This document shows, in pieces, positions 1-9,077 of a DNA stretch of 36,806 bases. Under the pieces are notes generated by a model, which did no database searches, was not told where the DNA came from, and saw only the letters and a program-made list of their open reading frames with translations. The stretch comes from Candidatus Thiodiazotropha sp. (ex Epidulcina cf. delphinae) (GTDB lineage Bacteria; Pseudomonadota; Gammaproteobacteria; Chromatiales; Chromatiaceae). The stretch covers positions 1-36,806 of the forward strand of contig JAHXHR010000021.1 of assembly GCA_025656505.1 (NCBI GenBank). Reading direction: 5' to 3'. Every line of letters starts with the position of its first letter. Position 1 is the first letter of the stretch. A program made the translations under genes and the position numbers.

Positions 1-1394
1 TAGAGCGCCTTCTTGCTATGATTTTAAGAAAGTTTAGCAAATCAACTGTTTTTAATAAAGGGATAGTTACATCACCTTGTAGCTACACCCTAGTGCCCCC
101 GTACTGTACGTATCACCGTTGGTATCAATAGCGGTAGTGGATAGTGCCGGTGGCCCTTGAGCCACTCCTTGCAGGCTTTGAGGCTTGTTCGTAGTCTCTT
201 TCTGGCTGTTCGCCGCCACACTCGGGGCTCTCCCTTGGTATCGGCTTCCCAATAGAATTCGAATTCAAGAAAGATAAACCGTCGTTTGCGGCTGGGTTTA
301 AAACGGCAGAAACGGTGGATGCAGGTCTTTTACGGGACTACCGCCAGGTGAAACTTGGCGAGTCGCTTCGGTAGCATCCGATGGAACTGTTCCGCTTCCT
401 CTTTGTACTGAAATACACAGACAAAATCATCCGCGAAGCGGATGATGTGTGCCTGCCCTTGGCCGTTCGATTTAACCACCCGTTCAAACCATAGGTCGAA
501 CAGGTAGTGGAGGTAGATGTTCGCCAAGGTCGGCGAGATGACTCCTCCTTGCGGTGTCCCGGTTTGAGGGTGAATGACCGTGCCGTCTGTTTCCAATATG
601 CCCGCTTTTAGCCTGCTATCGATGAGGCCGAGTAACGGTTTGTCATCGACCCGTTCTTCGATCATCCTCAGCAGCCAGTCATGGTCGATGTTGTCAAAGA
701 AGCCTTTTATGTCGGCTTCGACTACATACCCATAACGGCCGAATTGGAGTTCATAGGTGAGGTCTTTGACCGCTTTCTGTGCGCCAACCCCCACCCGATA
801 ACCGTAGCAGGTAGGTAGGTAGTCTTGTCCGAAGATGGCTTCCAGGAGAAGCCGCACAGCCCCTAGGAGCATCCGGTCTTCCACTACCGGAATGCCTAGG
901 GGGCGCTCTTTACCGTTTCCCTTAGGAATGTATTTGCGCCGGATTAACCAACTTCGATAATCATTCCCTTTGAGGCGCTCTACCAACCGACTGATGTTGT
1001 CTCCCAGGTTTTCTTCATACTGGGCGTATGGTCACTTTGTCGACGCCTGATGTTCCCTGTTTGTTCAGGTTGCACCAGGCTTCATACAGCAGTGATTCGT
1101 TCAGACTGCCGTAGAGATTTTGGAAAACGCCCAGGCCGTATAGGCTTCTCGCACGTTACAATGCTCGCCAACCGGAACGACCTTTCGAAACGATACCAGC
1201 GCTAAGGGGTGCGACCCCACCGGCCTATAACATACCCTGTGTACGCTTCACTTCCCTTGTTCGCAGGTGTCCGCAGATTCCTTCCCGTCGTCACCGCTCC
1301 GCCAGAAGCGCAACACTCGGTAATGGTGGGCGGTTAACCCTTGCCATGCCGGGACTTTCACTCGGCCAGATGCGCCACGCTTTGCGCGGCGCAC
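1..1394 (-). mobile_element. Group II intron remnant (5' ribozyme part plus broken RT gene)
   Basis: Read on the minus strand, the element opens at about 1394 with GTGCG, the conserved 5' end of bacterial group II introns. A GTGAAAGTC segment follows at roughly 1353-1361. About 270 nt of structured, non-coding sequence (domain I-like) then precedes a reverse transcriptase reading frame. The upstream exon boundary lies 24 nt after the stop codon of the DUF3187 gene, so the intron landed just outside that gene. I do not see a domain V sequence or a 3' intron end before the window edge, and the RT is inactivated, so this is a decayed or truncated copy. The 5' end call rests on the motif and its distance to the RT; the left limit is simply the window edge. 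Confidence 0.7.
90..1122 (-). pseudogene. ltrA: Group II intron reverse transcriptase/maturase (LtrA-like), degenerate
   Basis: The longest open part (330-986) has the RT fingers-palm core: RKYIPKGNGKERPLGIP, VVEADIKGFFDNIDHDWL, TPQGGVISPTLANIYLH, and the catalytic box as FADD. The homology continues beyond both ends of this frame. Upstream, ...NKQGTSGVDKVT reads in another frame and joins YAQYEENL... only if one base near 1029 is removed, so there is a +1 frameshift. Downstream, an in-frame TAA at 327-329 interrupts ...AVVP/KTCIHRFCRF..., after which RRTARKRLRTSLKACKEWL continues in the same frame to a stop at 90-92. The maturase (X/thumb) region is cut short and no C-terminal HNH domain is seen. 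With one frameshift, one nonsense codon and a lost C-terminus, this enzyme cannot be active. Confidence 0.85.
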
Positions 1395-1417
1395 TAACGA
1401 AAGGGGGCAGGCCGGCT

Positions 1418-2422
1418 TCAGGGAAAAGAGGTCTTGTAGGCCAGATTGACGATCAAGTCGGGCACCGGATCGGTGGTGAGATTCTCCCCCAGGGAGATAT
1501 CGACTTGACCGGGGCCGCCTTCGAACAGGATGGAGCCGCCGAATGTGAACATCACCGCAGAGCCTCCCAACTGGTCCGGTTTACTGTGGTAGAACGAAGT
1601 ATGCCCATCGATTTGGAGTTTGAGATCGAGCCGGTCATAGGCGCGCCAACTGAGACCCAGCGCGCCGAACAGCACCAGATCCCGTTGTTGCCTGCGCAAC
1701 ACATCCGCATATCCCATGTACAGGAAACCGGCCTGAAAAAAACCACCCACCGGCCAACGCTTGAGCAAATGGGCATCCGATCCGCTAAACCAGACAGCAA
1801 GATCCGTAGCCCCGCTGCCCAACAGCGAGTCCGAATCGCCGGTGGGCAGTTTAAGACTCGCATGCATCGCCGCCCTTTTGCCGGCGTTATCCTGGAATAA
1901 CCTGCGGGACAAGAGCAGTTGCAGGTCGCCGAATCCGCTGGCATTGTCGTCGATTGACACTTCATCCACGCCATCTTTGCTATAGCGGTAACGCAGACGA
2001 TTGCGCGGCCAGTCGTTCCGATCAGAGTTGGTGAGCCCGAAGAAATCGTGCCAATTCTCGATAAAGTTATCCATACCTCCTGCCCGATGCGAGAGAAAAG
2101 GCGCCTCTACTCCCAGTTGCCAACCATGGCCGAGGCCTCTTTTCCAGATCAGGGCGATCCGGTATGTCTCACCATCCAAGATGACCTGCTCATCGTCGAC
2201 AATGCTCTCCATTGAATTGTTGGCCACGCCTGAAAGCAATCGCAGACTGGATTCGCTTTCGTTCAAAACCCCGGAAGAAGTGGTCGCCGGCAGACCATGG
2301 AGCAGTGTAAATGGATTTAAATTGCGCACACTGAAAGGCTCAGGATTCCAGTCCTCCGCCTGAGCCATAAACGTTTGCCCGAGAGCGACGATCAACCACC
2401 ATTTTATTATGGCGCGAATCAA
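1418..2422 (-). CDS. DUF3187-type outer-membrane beta-barrel protein
   Basis: A 334-residue exported protein. Residues 1-22 form a signal peptide ending at AQA. The mature part starts with SVRNLNPFTLLHGLP, followed by alternating amphipathic strands and many aromatic residues, and ends in ...LIVNLAYKTSFP, all consistent with a small outer-membrane barrel. I recognise the DUF3187 pattern, whose function is unknown. The start codon is TTG: an in-frame TAG lies directly upstream, GGGGATAGG provides a Shine-Dalgarno site, and the next ATG would lose most of the signal sequence. It is transcribed away from the large operon that begins at 2931, so the 500-nt gap between them must hold divergent promoters. 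The group II intron sits 24 nt after its stop. Confidence 0.75.
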   Translation of the reverse strand: MIRAIIKWWLIVALGQTFMAQAEDWNPEPFSVRNLNPFTLLHGLPATTSSGVLNESESSLRLLSGVANNSMESIVDDEQVILDGETYRIALIWKRGLGHGWQLGVEAPFLSHRAGGMDNFIENWHDFFGLTNSDRNDWPRNRLRYRYSKDGVDEVSIDDNASGFGDLQLLLSRRLFQDNAGKRAAMHASLKLPTGDSDSLLGSGATDLAVWFSGSDAHLLKRWPVGGFFQAGFLYMGYADVLRRQQRDLVLFGALGLSWRAYDRLDLKLQIDGHTSFYHSKPDQLGGSAVMFTFGGSILFEGGPGQVDISLGENLTTDPVPDLIVNLAYKTSFP

Positions 2423-2930
2423 GACCTATCCCCCATGGAGATCGACTGGTGCGATTTATTATCCAGAGACAGTACACTAGCATCATTCAGCGAAGAGAGC
2501 CTACAGCCGGACGCTGATCAGTTACGACCCTTAATCAGTCATTTAATTCGGCTGATTGCCGTCATATTCGCTACCATCACACATTATGATGATCGGCTGC
2601 TTGATATGGCATGATAAGTTAATGTTGGATTACGGAGGTATCCGCTGAAACAGTGGAAGAGAAACAATCGCCCTGTATATTCGTTGCGTTGACTCGCTAT
2701 ACGCTTGAAACTGAAACCATATGAGCCGCCCCCACAGCTACTCCGTGATCCCTGATTGTCTCTCCCAGACGTGGCGATTAGTCGTCACATCGCCTATCAT
2801 CACACTATTTGGGCATTTATTACCAACTTTCAAGATCAAGCTGTGACTATGATCGCAAACGCAACACACTAATTCATATAGATTTGTTTCTTCATGACTC
2901 AGCTTCAAACCGACCTCGGGAATCAACACC
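2423..2930. other. Divergent intergenic region
   Basis: About 500 nt lie between the divergent DUF3187 gene and the TPR/Exb operon. It is more AT-rich than the flanking genes and should contain both promoters. I see no convincing -35/-10 pair, no RNA gene and no repeat. The open frames here (for example 2375-2614 plus and 2738-3208 minus) have neither homology nor a good ribosome site. Confidence 0.4.
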
Positions 2931-3461
2931 TTGAAGACCTTAATTCGTAATGCGCTTGTTGTTCTCTGCTGTTTGTTTTTCTCATTGTCTGCCGCCGAGC
3001 CGCCGGCAGACAAGGGAAAGGGCCTGGATCGGCAGGTCGAGGATCTGAAACAGGCTGTCATCGAGCTCAACCGGGAGCTGTTCATCCTCGAAGAGGAACT
3101 CCTGTTCCCGGGGAATACCCAGGTCTCGGTCTTTCTCTCCATGGATATCGGCAAATATTTCAAACTCGACTCGGTGCAATTACAGATCGACCATAAGGAA
3201 CTGGCCAACCATCTCTACACCGAACGGGAGATCAAGGCCTTGCAGCGCGGCGGCGTGCAACGCCTCTACCTGGGCAACCTCAAGGCCGGCGAACATGAGC
3301 TGGTCGCCTTTTTCACCGGTGTCGGACCCAAGGGCAGAGATTACAAACGGGGCGCCACGGTCAGCTTCAGTAAAGGGATAGGACCGAAATACCTGGAGCT
3401 GAAAATCGTCGACGGCGTCGCCATGCAACAGCCGGACTTTGAGGTCCGGGAGTGGGAGTGA
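2931..3461 (+). CDS. Periplasmic protein, first gene of the TPR/Exb operon
   Basis: A 176-residue protein of unknown function. Residues 1-22 form a clear signal peptide (hydrophobic LVVLCCLFFSLSA), and residues 30-55 form a short charged, coiled-coil-like helix. A beta-rich part follows, with FLSMDIGKYFKLDSVQLQID and LYLGNLKAGEHELVAFF; this resembles the small all-beta periplasmic proteins that head similar ExbB/TPR clusters. The start is TTG at 2931: an in-frame TGA at 2895-2897 excludes ATG starts further up, and a later start would remove the signal peptide. The ribosome site is weak. It overlaps the next gene by four bases (GTGA), indicating translational coupling. An anchor or adaptor role for the machine encoded downstream is inferred only from position. 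Confidence 0.7.
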   Translation: MKTLIRNALVVLCCLFFSLSAAEPPADKGKGLDRQVEDLKQAVIELNRELFILEEELLFPGNTQVSVFLSMDIGKYFKLDSVQLQIDHKELANHLYTEREIKALQRGGVQRLYLGNLKAGEHELVAFFTGVGPKGRDYKRGATVSFSKGIGPKYLELKIVDGVAMQQPDFEVREWE

Positions 3462-5314
3462 TTCGGGTGCGATCCGGCCTGACCTCCCGCCTGCTCCTCA
3501 CGCTATCTCTCGCCCTTCCACTCTCCGCGACGGCGGAGATACGCGCCGGCGAACCGCAACAGCTGCGTGATCTACACTATGGCGAGGCGCTGTTTCAGCT
3601 TTATCAGCAGAACTACTTTCAGGCCATCGTGCGCCTTCTCTCAGCCAGAAAACAGGGATTGATGCAGGCCTATGAAGACGAACCGGAACTCCTTCTGGGC
3701 GGACTCTACCTGGCCTATGGCATGCCGGACAGGGCCGAATCCCTGTTTAACCGGGTGCTGGAGCGGACAGCGACACGGGAAGTGCAGAATCGTGCCTGGC
3801 TGCAACTGGGCAAATCACGTCATCGCCGCAGTGACATGCAAGCGGCGAAAAGTGCGCTCGGCCGGGTTGGAGAGGATCTCGCGCTGGAAGCCGGCGACGA
3901 AAAGCACCATTTAACGGGGCTGATCAATCTTATCCAGAAAAACGAGACCCAGGCCATATCGAACCTGGGCAAGATCTCCGGGGAGAACGAATGGTCCTTG
4001 TACGGCCGTTTCAACCAGGCCATTGCCCACCTGCGCAGCAATCAACAGGCAGAGGGACTGACCTTGCTGCAAGAGATCGGTAGCGGCGCCGATGAGAACG
4101 ACAGTGAAGAGATCAAGGCCATCCGCGACCGCGCCAATCTCGCCCGCGGTTTTCTGCTGCTGGAAACCCAACAGGCGGAACCCGCCATCCGCTCCCTGCG
4201 ACGTGTCCGCCTTGACAGTCCTGCCAGCAACCAAGCGCTGCTGGGGCTTGGCTGGGCATTACTCCAACTCGCCGAGCGGGAACAGGCATTGACCCCCTGG
4301 CAGCTTCTCGCTGAACGCAATGCCGGCGACCCAGCGGTGTTGGAGGCAAAACTGGCCATCCCCTATGTCCTCTCCCTGCTGGAGGCGAACCATCAGTCCC
4401 TGGCGGCCTATCGCCATGCGATCGAGACCTACGACAATGCGACCCGACAACTGGATCGGGTGCTCCGGGAGATCGAACAGGGTGATTTCCCGGATAGTCT
4501 TATCGGTGAAGAGAACCCAACCGCCGCCGCAAAGGCGGAACTGCGTTCCCTGTTGCCCTTCCTTCTCTCCGGCAACACCTTTCAGGAACGCCTACAGGAT
4601 TACCGGGATCTGTCGTCCCTTCGGAGCAACCTGCAACAGTGGCAGCAAAAGACCACCTCCTATCGCACCATGTTGGCGAACCGGTTAGATGCCTATCAAC
4701 GGAAACTCCCCAAAGTCGAAGCATATCTGCAGGGAAACAACCTCAAACAACTGACAAACGAACGCGATCGCCTGCAAACACGCTACGAACAGGCCGTTTC
4801 CCCGGAGGAGCCGCCCTTTATTCTCGCCACCCAAGAAGAGAAAGGTTGGATCGAGCGCCTGAACCGCATCGATCGGCTGATCGATAGACCCGGCGCAGGC
4901 GATCAACTCGCCGCGCAGGGGGAGATTGCGCGCCTGATGGAGGGTATCCTCACCTGGAGGACCGTCACCGAACATCCCGGTAGGCTTTGGGCACTGACAA
5001 AGCAGATGCGTGAACTGGAACAGAACCTCGAAACAACCCGTCGTCAGGAATCTGAATTGGCTGAGGCGCGTCACTATGCCGAAGGTCGTTTCAAGGCATT
5101 ATCCAATCGCATACAACAACAGGAAGCAAGCATCCCGCAACTGTTGAAGCAGGTAGAGAAGCTGCGTCTGGCGGAAGCCAGGCTGCTACAGGAAATGGCG
5201 GTCGCCAGACTGGAGAAGCGCAAGGGCCTGATCAACAACTACCTGGTTCAGGCCAGATTCGGCATCGCCAATCTGCTGGATCTCAGTAGCGGAAGAGAGG
5301 GAGCGCCGGAATGA
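3458..5314 (+). CDS. Periplasmic TPR/coiled-coil protein
   Basis: About 618 residues. A signal peptide (LTSRLLLTLSLALPLSATA) leads into helical repeats from about residue 35 to 320 with TPR-like spacing (for example LLLGGLYLAYGMPDRAESLFNRVL). The second half, from about residue 390, is a long charged alpha-helical region rich in Q, E, L and R that looks like coiled coil. I prefer the GTG at 3458, whose GTGA overlaps the previous stop, to the GTG at 3452. The gene ends in an ATGA overlap with the next TPR gene. The family recalls TPR proteins of gliding-motility and TonB-type clusters. It probably scaffolds the periplasmic part of the Exb machine; this is inference from context. Confidence 0.75.
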   Translation: MIRVRSGLTSRLLLTLSLALPLSATAEIRAGEPQQLRDLHYGEALFQLYQQNYFQAIVRLLSARKQGLMQAYEDEPELLLGGLYLAYGMPDRAESLFNRVLERTATREVQNRAWLQLGKSRHRRSDMQAAKSALGRVGEDLALEAGDEKHHLTGLINLIQKNETQAISNLGKISGENEWSLYGRFNQAIAHLRSNQQAEGLTLLQEIGSGADENDSEEIKAIRDRANLARGFLLLETQQAEPAIRSLRRVRLDSPASNQALLGLGWALLQLAEREQALTPWQLLAERNAGDPAVLEAKLAIPYVLSLLEANHQSLAAYRHAIETYDNATRQLDRVLREIEQGDFPDSLIGEENPTAAAKAELRSLLPFLLSGNTFQERLQDYRDLSSLRSNLQQWQQKTTSYRTMLANRLDAYQRKLPKVEAYLQGNNLKQLTNERDRLQTRYEQAVSPEEPPFILATQEEKGWIERLNRIDRLIDRPGAGDQLAAQGEIARLMEGILTWRTVTEHPGRLWALTKQMRELEQNLETTRRQESELAEARHYAEGRFKALSNRIQQQEASIPQLLKQVEKLRLAEARLLQEMAVARLEKRKGLINNYLVQARFGIANLLDLSSGREGAPE

Positions 5315-8133
5315 AGCTGTCGTGCTGCTTTTCTCTCCTGGTGATAGTCCTGAGCGGCTGCTCCACCACCCAGAGCGGTTCCGATGAGGCTACCCTGGCG
5401 GACTTGCAAAAGCGGCAGATAAAGATTGAAAAACGGGCGCTCTCCCCCTCCGACCGAGACGAAGTGATCGAAAACTACCGCGCCCTGCTGAAACTCAATC
5501 CCGATCAGCGCCTCAGCAGCGAGGCCACCCGCCGCCTGGCCGATCTGGAGCTTGAGCGCAGTGAAACGAAACTGCTGCAGTCGTCGACGGAAGAGAAACC
5601 CTCCGTAGCGGAGCTGACGAAGTCGATACGACTCTACGAAGAGCTGTTGGGGAAGGATCCCGACTATCCATCCAGGGACGCGGTCCTCTATCAACTGGCC
5701 AGGGCGTATGAACTCCAGGGCGACATGCCAAACATGATGCGGGCGTTGCAGGAATTGGTGACCCGCCACCCGCAAAGCCCCCATTGGCAAGAGGCCCAGT
5801 TCCGCCGCGGGGAGCGATTTTTCGTGATCCAGCGATTCGATCAGGCTGAACAGGCCTATGGCGCCATCCTGGCCCGGAAAGAGGAGTCCCGGTATTCTGA
5901 TCGCGCACTTTTCAAGCATGGTTGGTCACGTTTCAAGCAGCGCGATATCGAGCGGGGACTCGACTCCTTCAGCCTCTTGCTCGATAGAAATCTCGGAAAT
6001 TCCCCGCAAGTCAACGCCGCAAAACTCTCCCCTGCCGATCGGGAACTCCTGAAAGAGACCGTGAGAGTCATCAGCCTGACCTTCTCCGAACTCGGCGGCG
6101 CTAAGCGCATACGCCAATACTTCGACGGCAAGGGCCACCGCAACTACGAGTACATGATCTATCAGGGGCTGGGCGAACTCTACCTCAAACAAGAGCGCAT
6201 CCAGGACGCCGCAGATGCCTACCTGACCTTTGTCGACCTCAGCCCCGACCACCCACAATCTCCCCGCCTATCGGTTCAAGTGGTTGAGAACTACACCAAA
6301 CACGGCTTTCCCGCCCTGGCAGTGGAGAGTAAGAAATCCTTTGTCCAATACTATGCCGTGGGAAGCGATGCCTGGAAAAAGCAGCAGGTAAACGACCAGG
6401 CATGGTTGAACGGGCAGTTACGAAACTACTTCAAAGAGCTTGCCGAATACCATCATGCGCTGGCCCAACTGGCTAGAAAACAGCGCACCAAGAACGTCGC
6501 CGCCGAACAGACAAAACAGGGGCGTGAAGCGGCCCGCTGGTATCGTCGCTATCTCGACGCCTTTGCCGATGACCCGACAGCAGGCAGCATCAGCTTCCTG
6601 CTGGGTGAATTGTTATTCGACTTGAAGCAGTACACTCAGGCAGTCAGCGCTTATGAAGAGAGCGCCTACCGGCTTCCCGCCCATGACAAGCGGGCAGAAG
6701 CGGGGTATGCCGCCCTGCTCGCCTACGCCGCCCGAGAGAAGCTGCCGACAAAGGCCGAAAAGAGGGCCTGGCGTGAACAAGGGGTGGAGAGCGCCTTGCG
6801 ATTCAGCAGCGTTTTCCCCCAAGACCTGCGGATGGCATCGGTGTTGACCAAGACCGCCGAACAGTTGCTTCAGCTACAGGACCTCGGACGGGCGCGGGGC
6901 GCTGCCCTGCAGGTGGTTAACCTCAAACCGCCCGCCGATCGGAAACTGCAACGCACCGCCTGGACCATCGCCGCCCAGGCGGCCTTCGAGCAGCAGGACT
7001 TCCCTGCCGCTGAGAGCGCCTACCGGCAGGCCCTGGCCTTACTGGCGAAACGTGACAAAGGCAGATCCCAGTTGCAGGAGCGGCTGGCGGCGAGCATCTA
7101 TCAGCAGGGAGCCGCCCTGCGCACCCAAGGAGATCACCGCAGCGCCGCCGAACAGTTTCTGCGTATTGCAAGCCGGGTGCCCCAGGCATCCATCCTCGCC
7201 ACGGCTGAATATGACGCCGCCGCCAGCCTGATCGCTGCCGGAGATTGGGCGGATTCGATAAAAATACTCGAATCCTATAAGGCCCGACATCCGAAAAGTG
7301 AACTGATTCCCGAGGTCAACAACAAACTGGCCGTGGCCTATATGGAGACCCGACAACCCTTGAAGGCCGCTGCGGCACTCGCCACCATCTCGACCCAGGC
7401 ATCGACACCTGAACTGAGGCGGGAAGCAGGCCGGCGTTCAGCGGAACTCTATGAAAAGGCCGCCAGGCACAAACAGGCCATCACCGCCTACAAAAAATAT
7501 GTCAAGGCCTTCCCCGCCCCGTTGGAGCAGGCCGTGGAGGCGCGGCAAAAACTGGTCGACCTCTATCAAAAGACAGGTCAAACCGGCAAACGCGACTGGT
7601 GGTTGAAACAGTTGATAAAGGTCGACGCGAATGCGGGCAAACAGCGTAGCGACCGGACCCGCTATCTGGCGGCTAAGGCAGCCATTCGGCTGGCGGATCC
7701 GACCCTGGAGGGATTCCGCCGAGTCAAACTGAATGCCCCGCTGGAGAAAAACCTGAAGCTCAAGAAACGCCGCATGCAGGAGGCCATCGCCGCCTACAAA
7801 AAGGCTGCCGAATACGCCGTGGCGGAGGTCACAACCGCCGCCACCTTCCGCATCGGCGAGATGTATCAGCAATTCGGCGCCGCCCTGATGGCCTCCGAAC
7901 GTCCAAAGGGATTGAACGCCGAGGAGCTGGAGCAGTATGAGATCCTGCTGGAGGAGCAGGCCTACCCGTTCGAGGAGAAGGCCATTACCCTCTACGAATC
8001 GAATATTGAAAGAACCGCGAGCGGCATCTACGACAAATGGGTGAAAAGCAGCTTTGCCGCCCTCGCCAAACTGCTGCCGGGGCGCTATGCGAAACAAGAG
8101 AAGCGGGAGGCGTGGATCGATGCGCTCAATTAG
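5311..8133 (+). CDS. Large TPR lipoprotein (GltE/AgmU-like repeat protein)
   Basis: A 940-residue protein whose first 17 residues end in the lipobox LSGC (lipid-carrying Cys17). The rest is almost entirely TPR-like helical hairpins, for example YRALLKLNPDQRLSSEATRRLADLE near 50 and similar A/L/Y patterns to about residue 900. The lipid anchor predicts an outer-membrane location facing the periplasm; the residue after Cys is Ser, not Asp. The start ATG overlaps the preceding stop (ATGA). Such giant TPR lipoproteins accompany ExbB/ExbD/AgmX-type clusters and are likely the outer-membrane contact of the energised complex. Family assignment is by architecture; no catalytic motif is visible. Confidence 0.78.
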   Translation: MKLSCCFSLLVIVLSGCSTTQSGSDEATLADLQKRQIKIEKRALSPSDRDEVIENYRALLKLNPDQRLSSEATRRLADLELERSETKLLQSSTEEKPSVAELTKSIRLYEELLGKDPDYPSRDAVLYQLARAYELQGDMPNMMRALQELVTRHPQSPHWQEAQFRRGERFFVIQRFDQAEQAYGAILARKEESRYSDRALFKHGWSRFKQRDIERGLDSFSLLLDRNLGNSPQVNAAKLSPADRELLKETVRVISLTFSELGGAKRIRQYFDGKGHRNYEYMIYQGLGELYLKQERIQDAADAYLTFVDLSPDHPQSPRLSVQVVENYTKHGFPALAVESKKSFVQYYAVGSDAWKKQQVNDQAWLNGQLRNYFKELAEYHHALAQLARKQRTKNVAAEQTKQGREAARWYRRYLDAFADDPTAGSISFLLGELLFDLKQYTQAVSAYEESAYRLPAHDKRAEAGYAALLAYAAREKLPTKAEKRAWREQGVESALRFSSVFPQDLRMASVLTKTAEQLLQLQDLGRARGAALQVVNLKPPADRKLQRTAWTIAAQAAFEQQDFPAAESAYRQALALLAKRDKGRSQLQERLAASIYQQGAALRTQGDHRSAAEQFLRIASRVPQASILATAEYDAAASLIAAGDWADSIKILESYKARHPKSELIPEVNNKLAVAYMETRQPLKAAAALATISTQASTPELRREAGRRSAELYEKAARHKQAITAYKKYVKAFPAPLEQAVEARQKLVDLYQKTGQTGKRDWWLKQLIKVDANAGKQRSDRTRYLAAKAAIRLADPTLEGFRRVKLNAPLEKNLKLKKRRMQEAIAAYKKAAEYAVAEVTTAATFRIGEMYQQFGAALMASERPKGLNAEELEQYEILLEEQAYPFEEKAITLYESNIERTASGIYDKWVKSSFAALAKLLPGRYAKQEKREAWIDALN

Positions 8134-8689
8134 CCCCTCCCTCTTCACCCTCTGTTTCGCCCTGCTGTTCATCGGCTGCAGCGCCGTCCCGGTGCTGAAC
8201 GATAGCCCGGACCCGCAGCTACAGCAGAAATACGATAGCGCCGTGCAACTGATGCGACAGCATGAAACCGCCCAAGCCAAGGTGCTTCTAAAGCAGTTGA
8301 TCGATCGCTATCCGGACCTGGCGGGACCGCATGTCAATATGGGCATCATCCAACTGACGGAAGAGGATCCCTCAGCGGCCGAGCAGTCGTTCAACACCGC
8401 CTTGCAGATCAATCCCGGCAACCTGCCGGCCCACAACCAGTTAGGGATCGCATTACGCATGCTGGGCCGGTTCCAGGAGGCCGAACACGCCTATCTGAAC
8501 GTCCTCAAGCTGGAGCCGGACTATCTGACGGCCCACCGCAACCTGGGCATTCTTTACGATCTCTATCTTGCCAGGCCGGAACCGGCGCTGAAGCACTACA
8601 AACGTTGCCAGGCATTGAGCGATTCGCCCGATCGGGAGATCGAAAGGTGGGTTGTCGATCTGCAACGTCGTGTCAAGTCATCGAAATAA
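8120..8689 (+). CDS. Small TPR lipoprotein
   Basis: 189 residues from the ATG at 8120, chosen because it begins a lipoprotein signal (hydrophobic run to LLFIGC, Cys20); the in-frame ATG at 8054 would bury that signal behind a basic extension. It overlaps the preceding gene by 14 nt. Three to four canonical TPR units follow: YDSAVQLMRQHETAQAKVLL, GPHVNMGIIQLTEEDPSAAEQ and AHNQLGIALRMLGRFQEAEHA, plus a degenerate last unit. The pattern resembles PilF/NlpI-like outer-membrane TPR lipoproteins that act as pilotins or assembly factors. Its position just before the proton channel genes suggests that it helps assemble or localise that complex. Confidence 0.78.
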   Translation: MRSISPSLFTLCFALLFIGCSAVPVLNDSPDPQLQQKYDSAVQLMRQHETAQAKVLLKQLIDRYPDLAGPHVNMGIIQLTEEDPSAAEQSFNTALQINPGNLPAHNQLGIALRMLGRFQEAEHAYLNVLKLEPDYLTAHRNLGILYDLYLARPEPALKHYKRCQALSDSPDREIERWVVDLQRRVKSSK

Positions 8690-8702
8690 CGGGAAAGCAC
8701 AG

Positions 8703-8990
8703 ATGCCCAACAGACCTTTTATACGACTGACGACGGCCCTTGCCGGGCTGCTGCTCTTATCGTTGCAGAACAGTCAGGCGGAACAACGGCTCGATCTGGA
8801 AGGGGCGGCGATTTTCGGTAATAAGGAATCACCCAACGTACTCTACGTAGTCCCCTGGAGATCGGCAAAACGCCTCACCGGCATGATGCCCCCCGAAACG
8901 GGGCGCAGGGAGGAACTGCTCTCTCCCCTGGATCGTGATGTATTTCGCAGACAGATCGATTGGCACCGGACATTTAGCGAAAAACCGTAA
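8703..8990 (+). CDS. Small secreted protein of the Exb operon
   Basis: 95 residues, starting at the ATG at 8703 just after the small TPR lipoprotein. Residues 1-24 form a signal peptide (LTTALAGLLLLSLQNSQA followed by EQ). The remaining 70 residues are polar and contain GAAIFGNKESPNVLYVVPW and a basic tail. I recognise no domain. The phrase 'P.VLYVVPW' and the size recall short proteins that appear repeatedly next to ExbB/TPR clusters, but I cannot name a family. An 87-nt gap separates it from the ExbB-like gene, the largest break inside the operon, and could hold an internal promoter. Confidence 0.6.
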   Translation: MPNRPFIRLTTALAGLLLLSLQNSQAEQRLDLEGAAIFGNKESPNVLYVVPWRSAKRLTGMMPPETGRREELLSPLDRDVFRRQIDWHRTFSEKP

Positions 8991-9077
8991 AGAATCTGAC
9001 AACCTGTGCCACATGGCTAAAAGCATCCCAATTTTCAACATACACCCATTTTCAAGCGTTTAACAACGGAGAACCCT

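Noticed and set aside
1346..1985. Plus-strand and second minus-strand frames over the DUF3187 gene
   Set aside because: They lie antisense to or out of frame with a gene that has a signal peptide and family features, and have no recognisable domains.
2375..2614. 79-residue plus-strand frame at the DUF3187 start
   Set aside because: Overlaps the start of a supported gene, has no ribosome site and no recognisable sequence.
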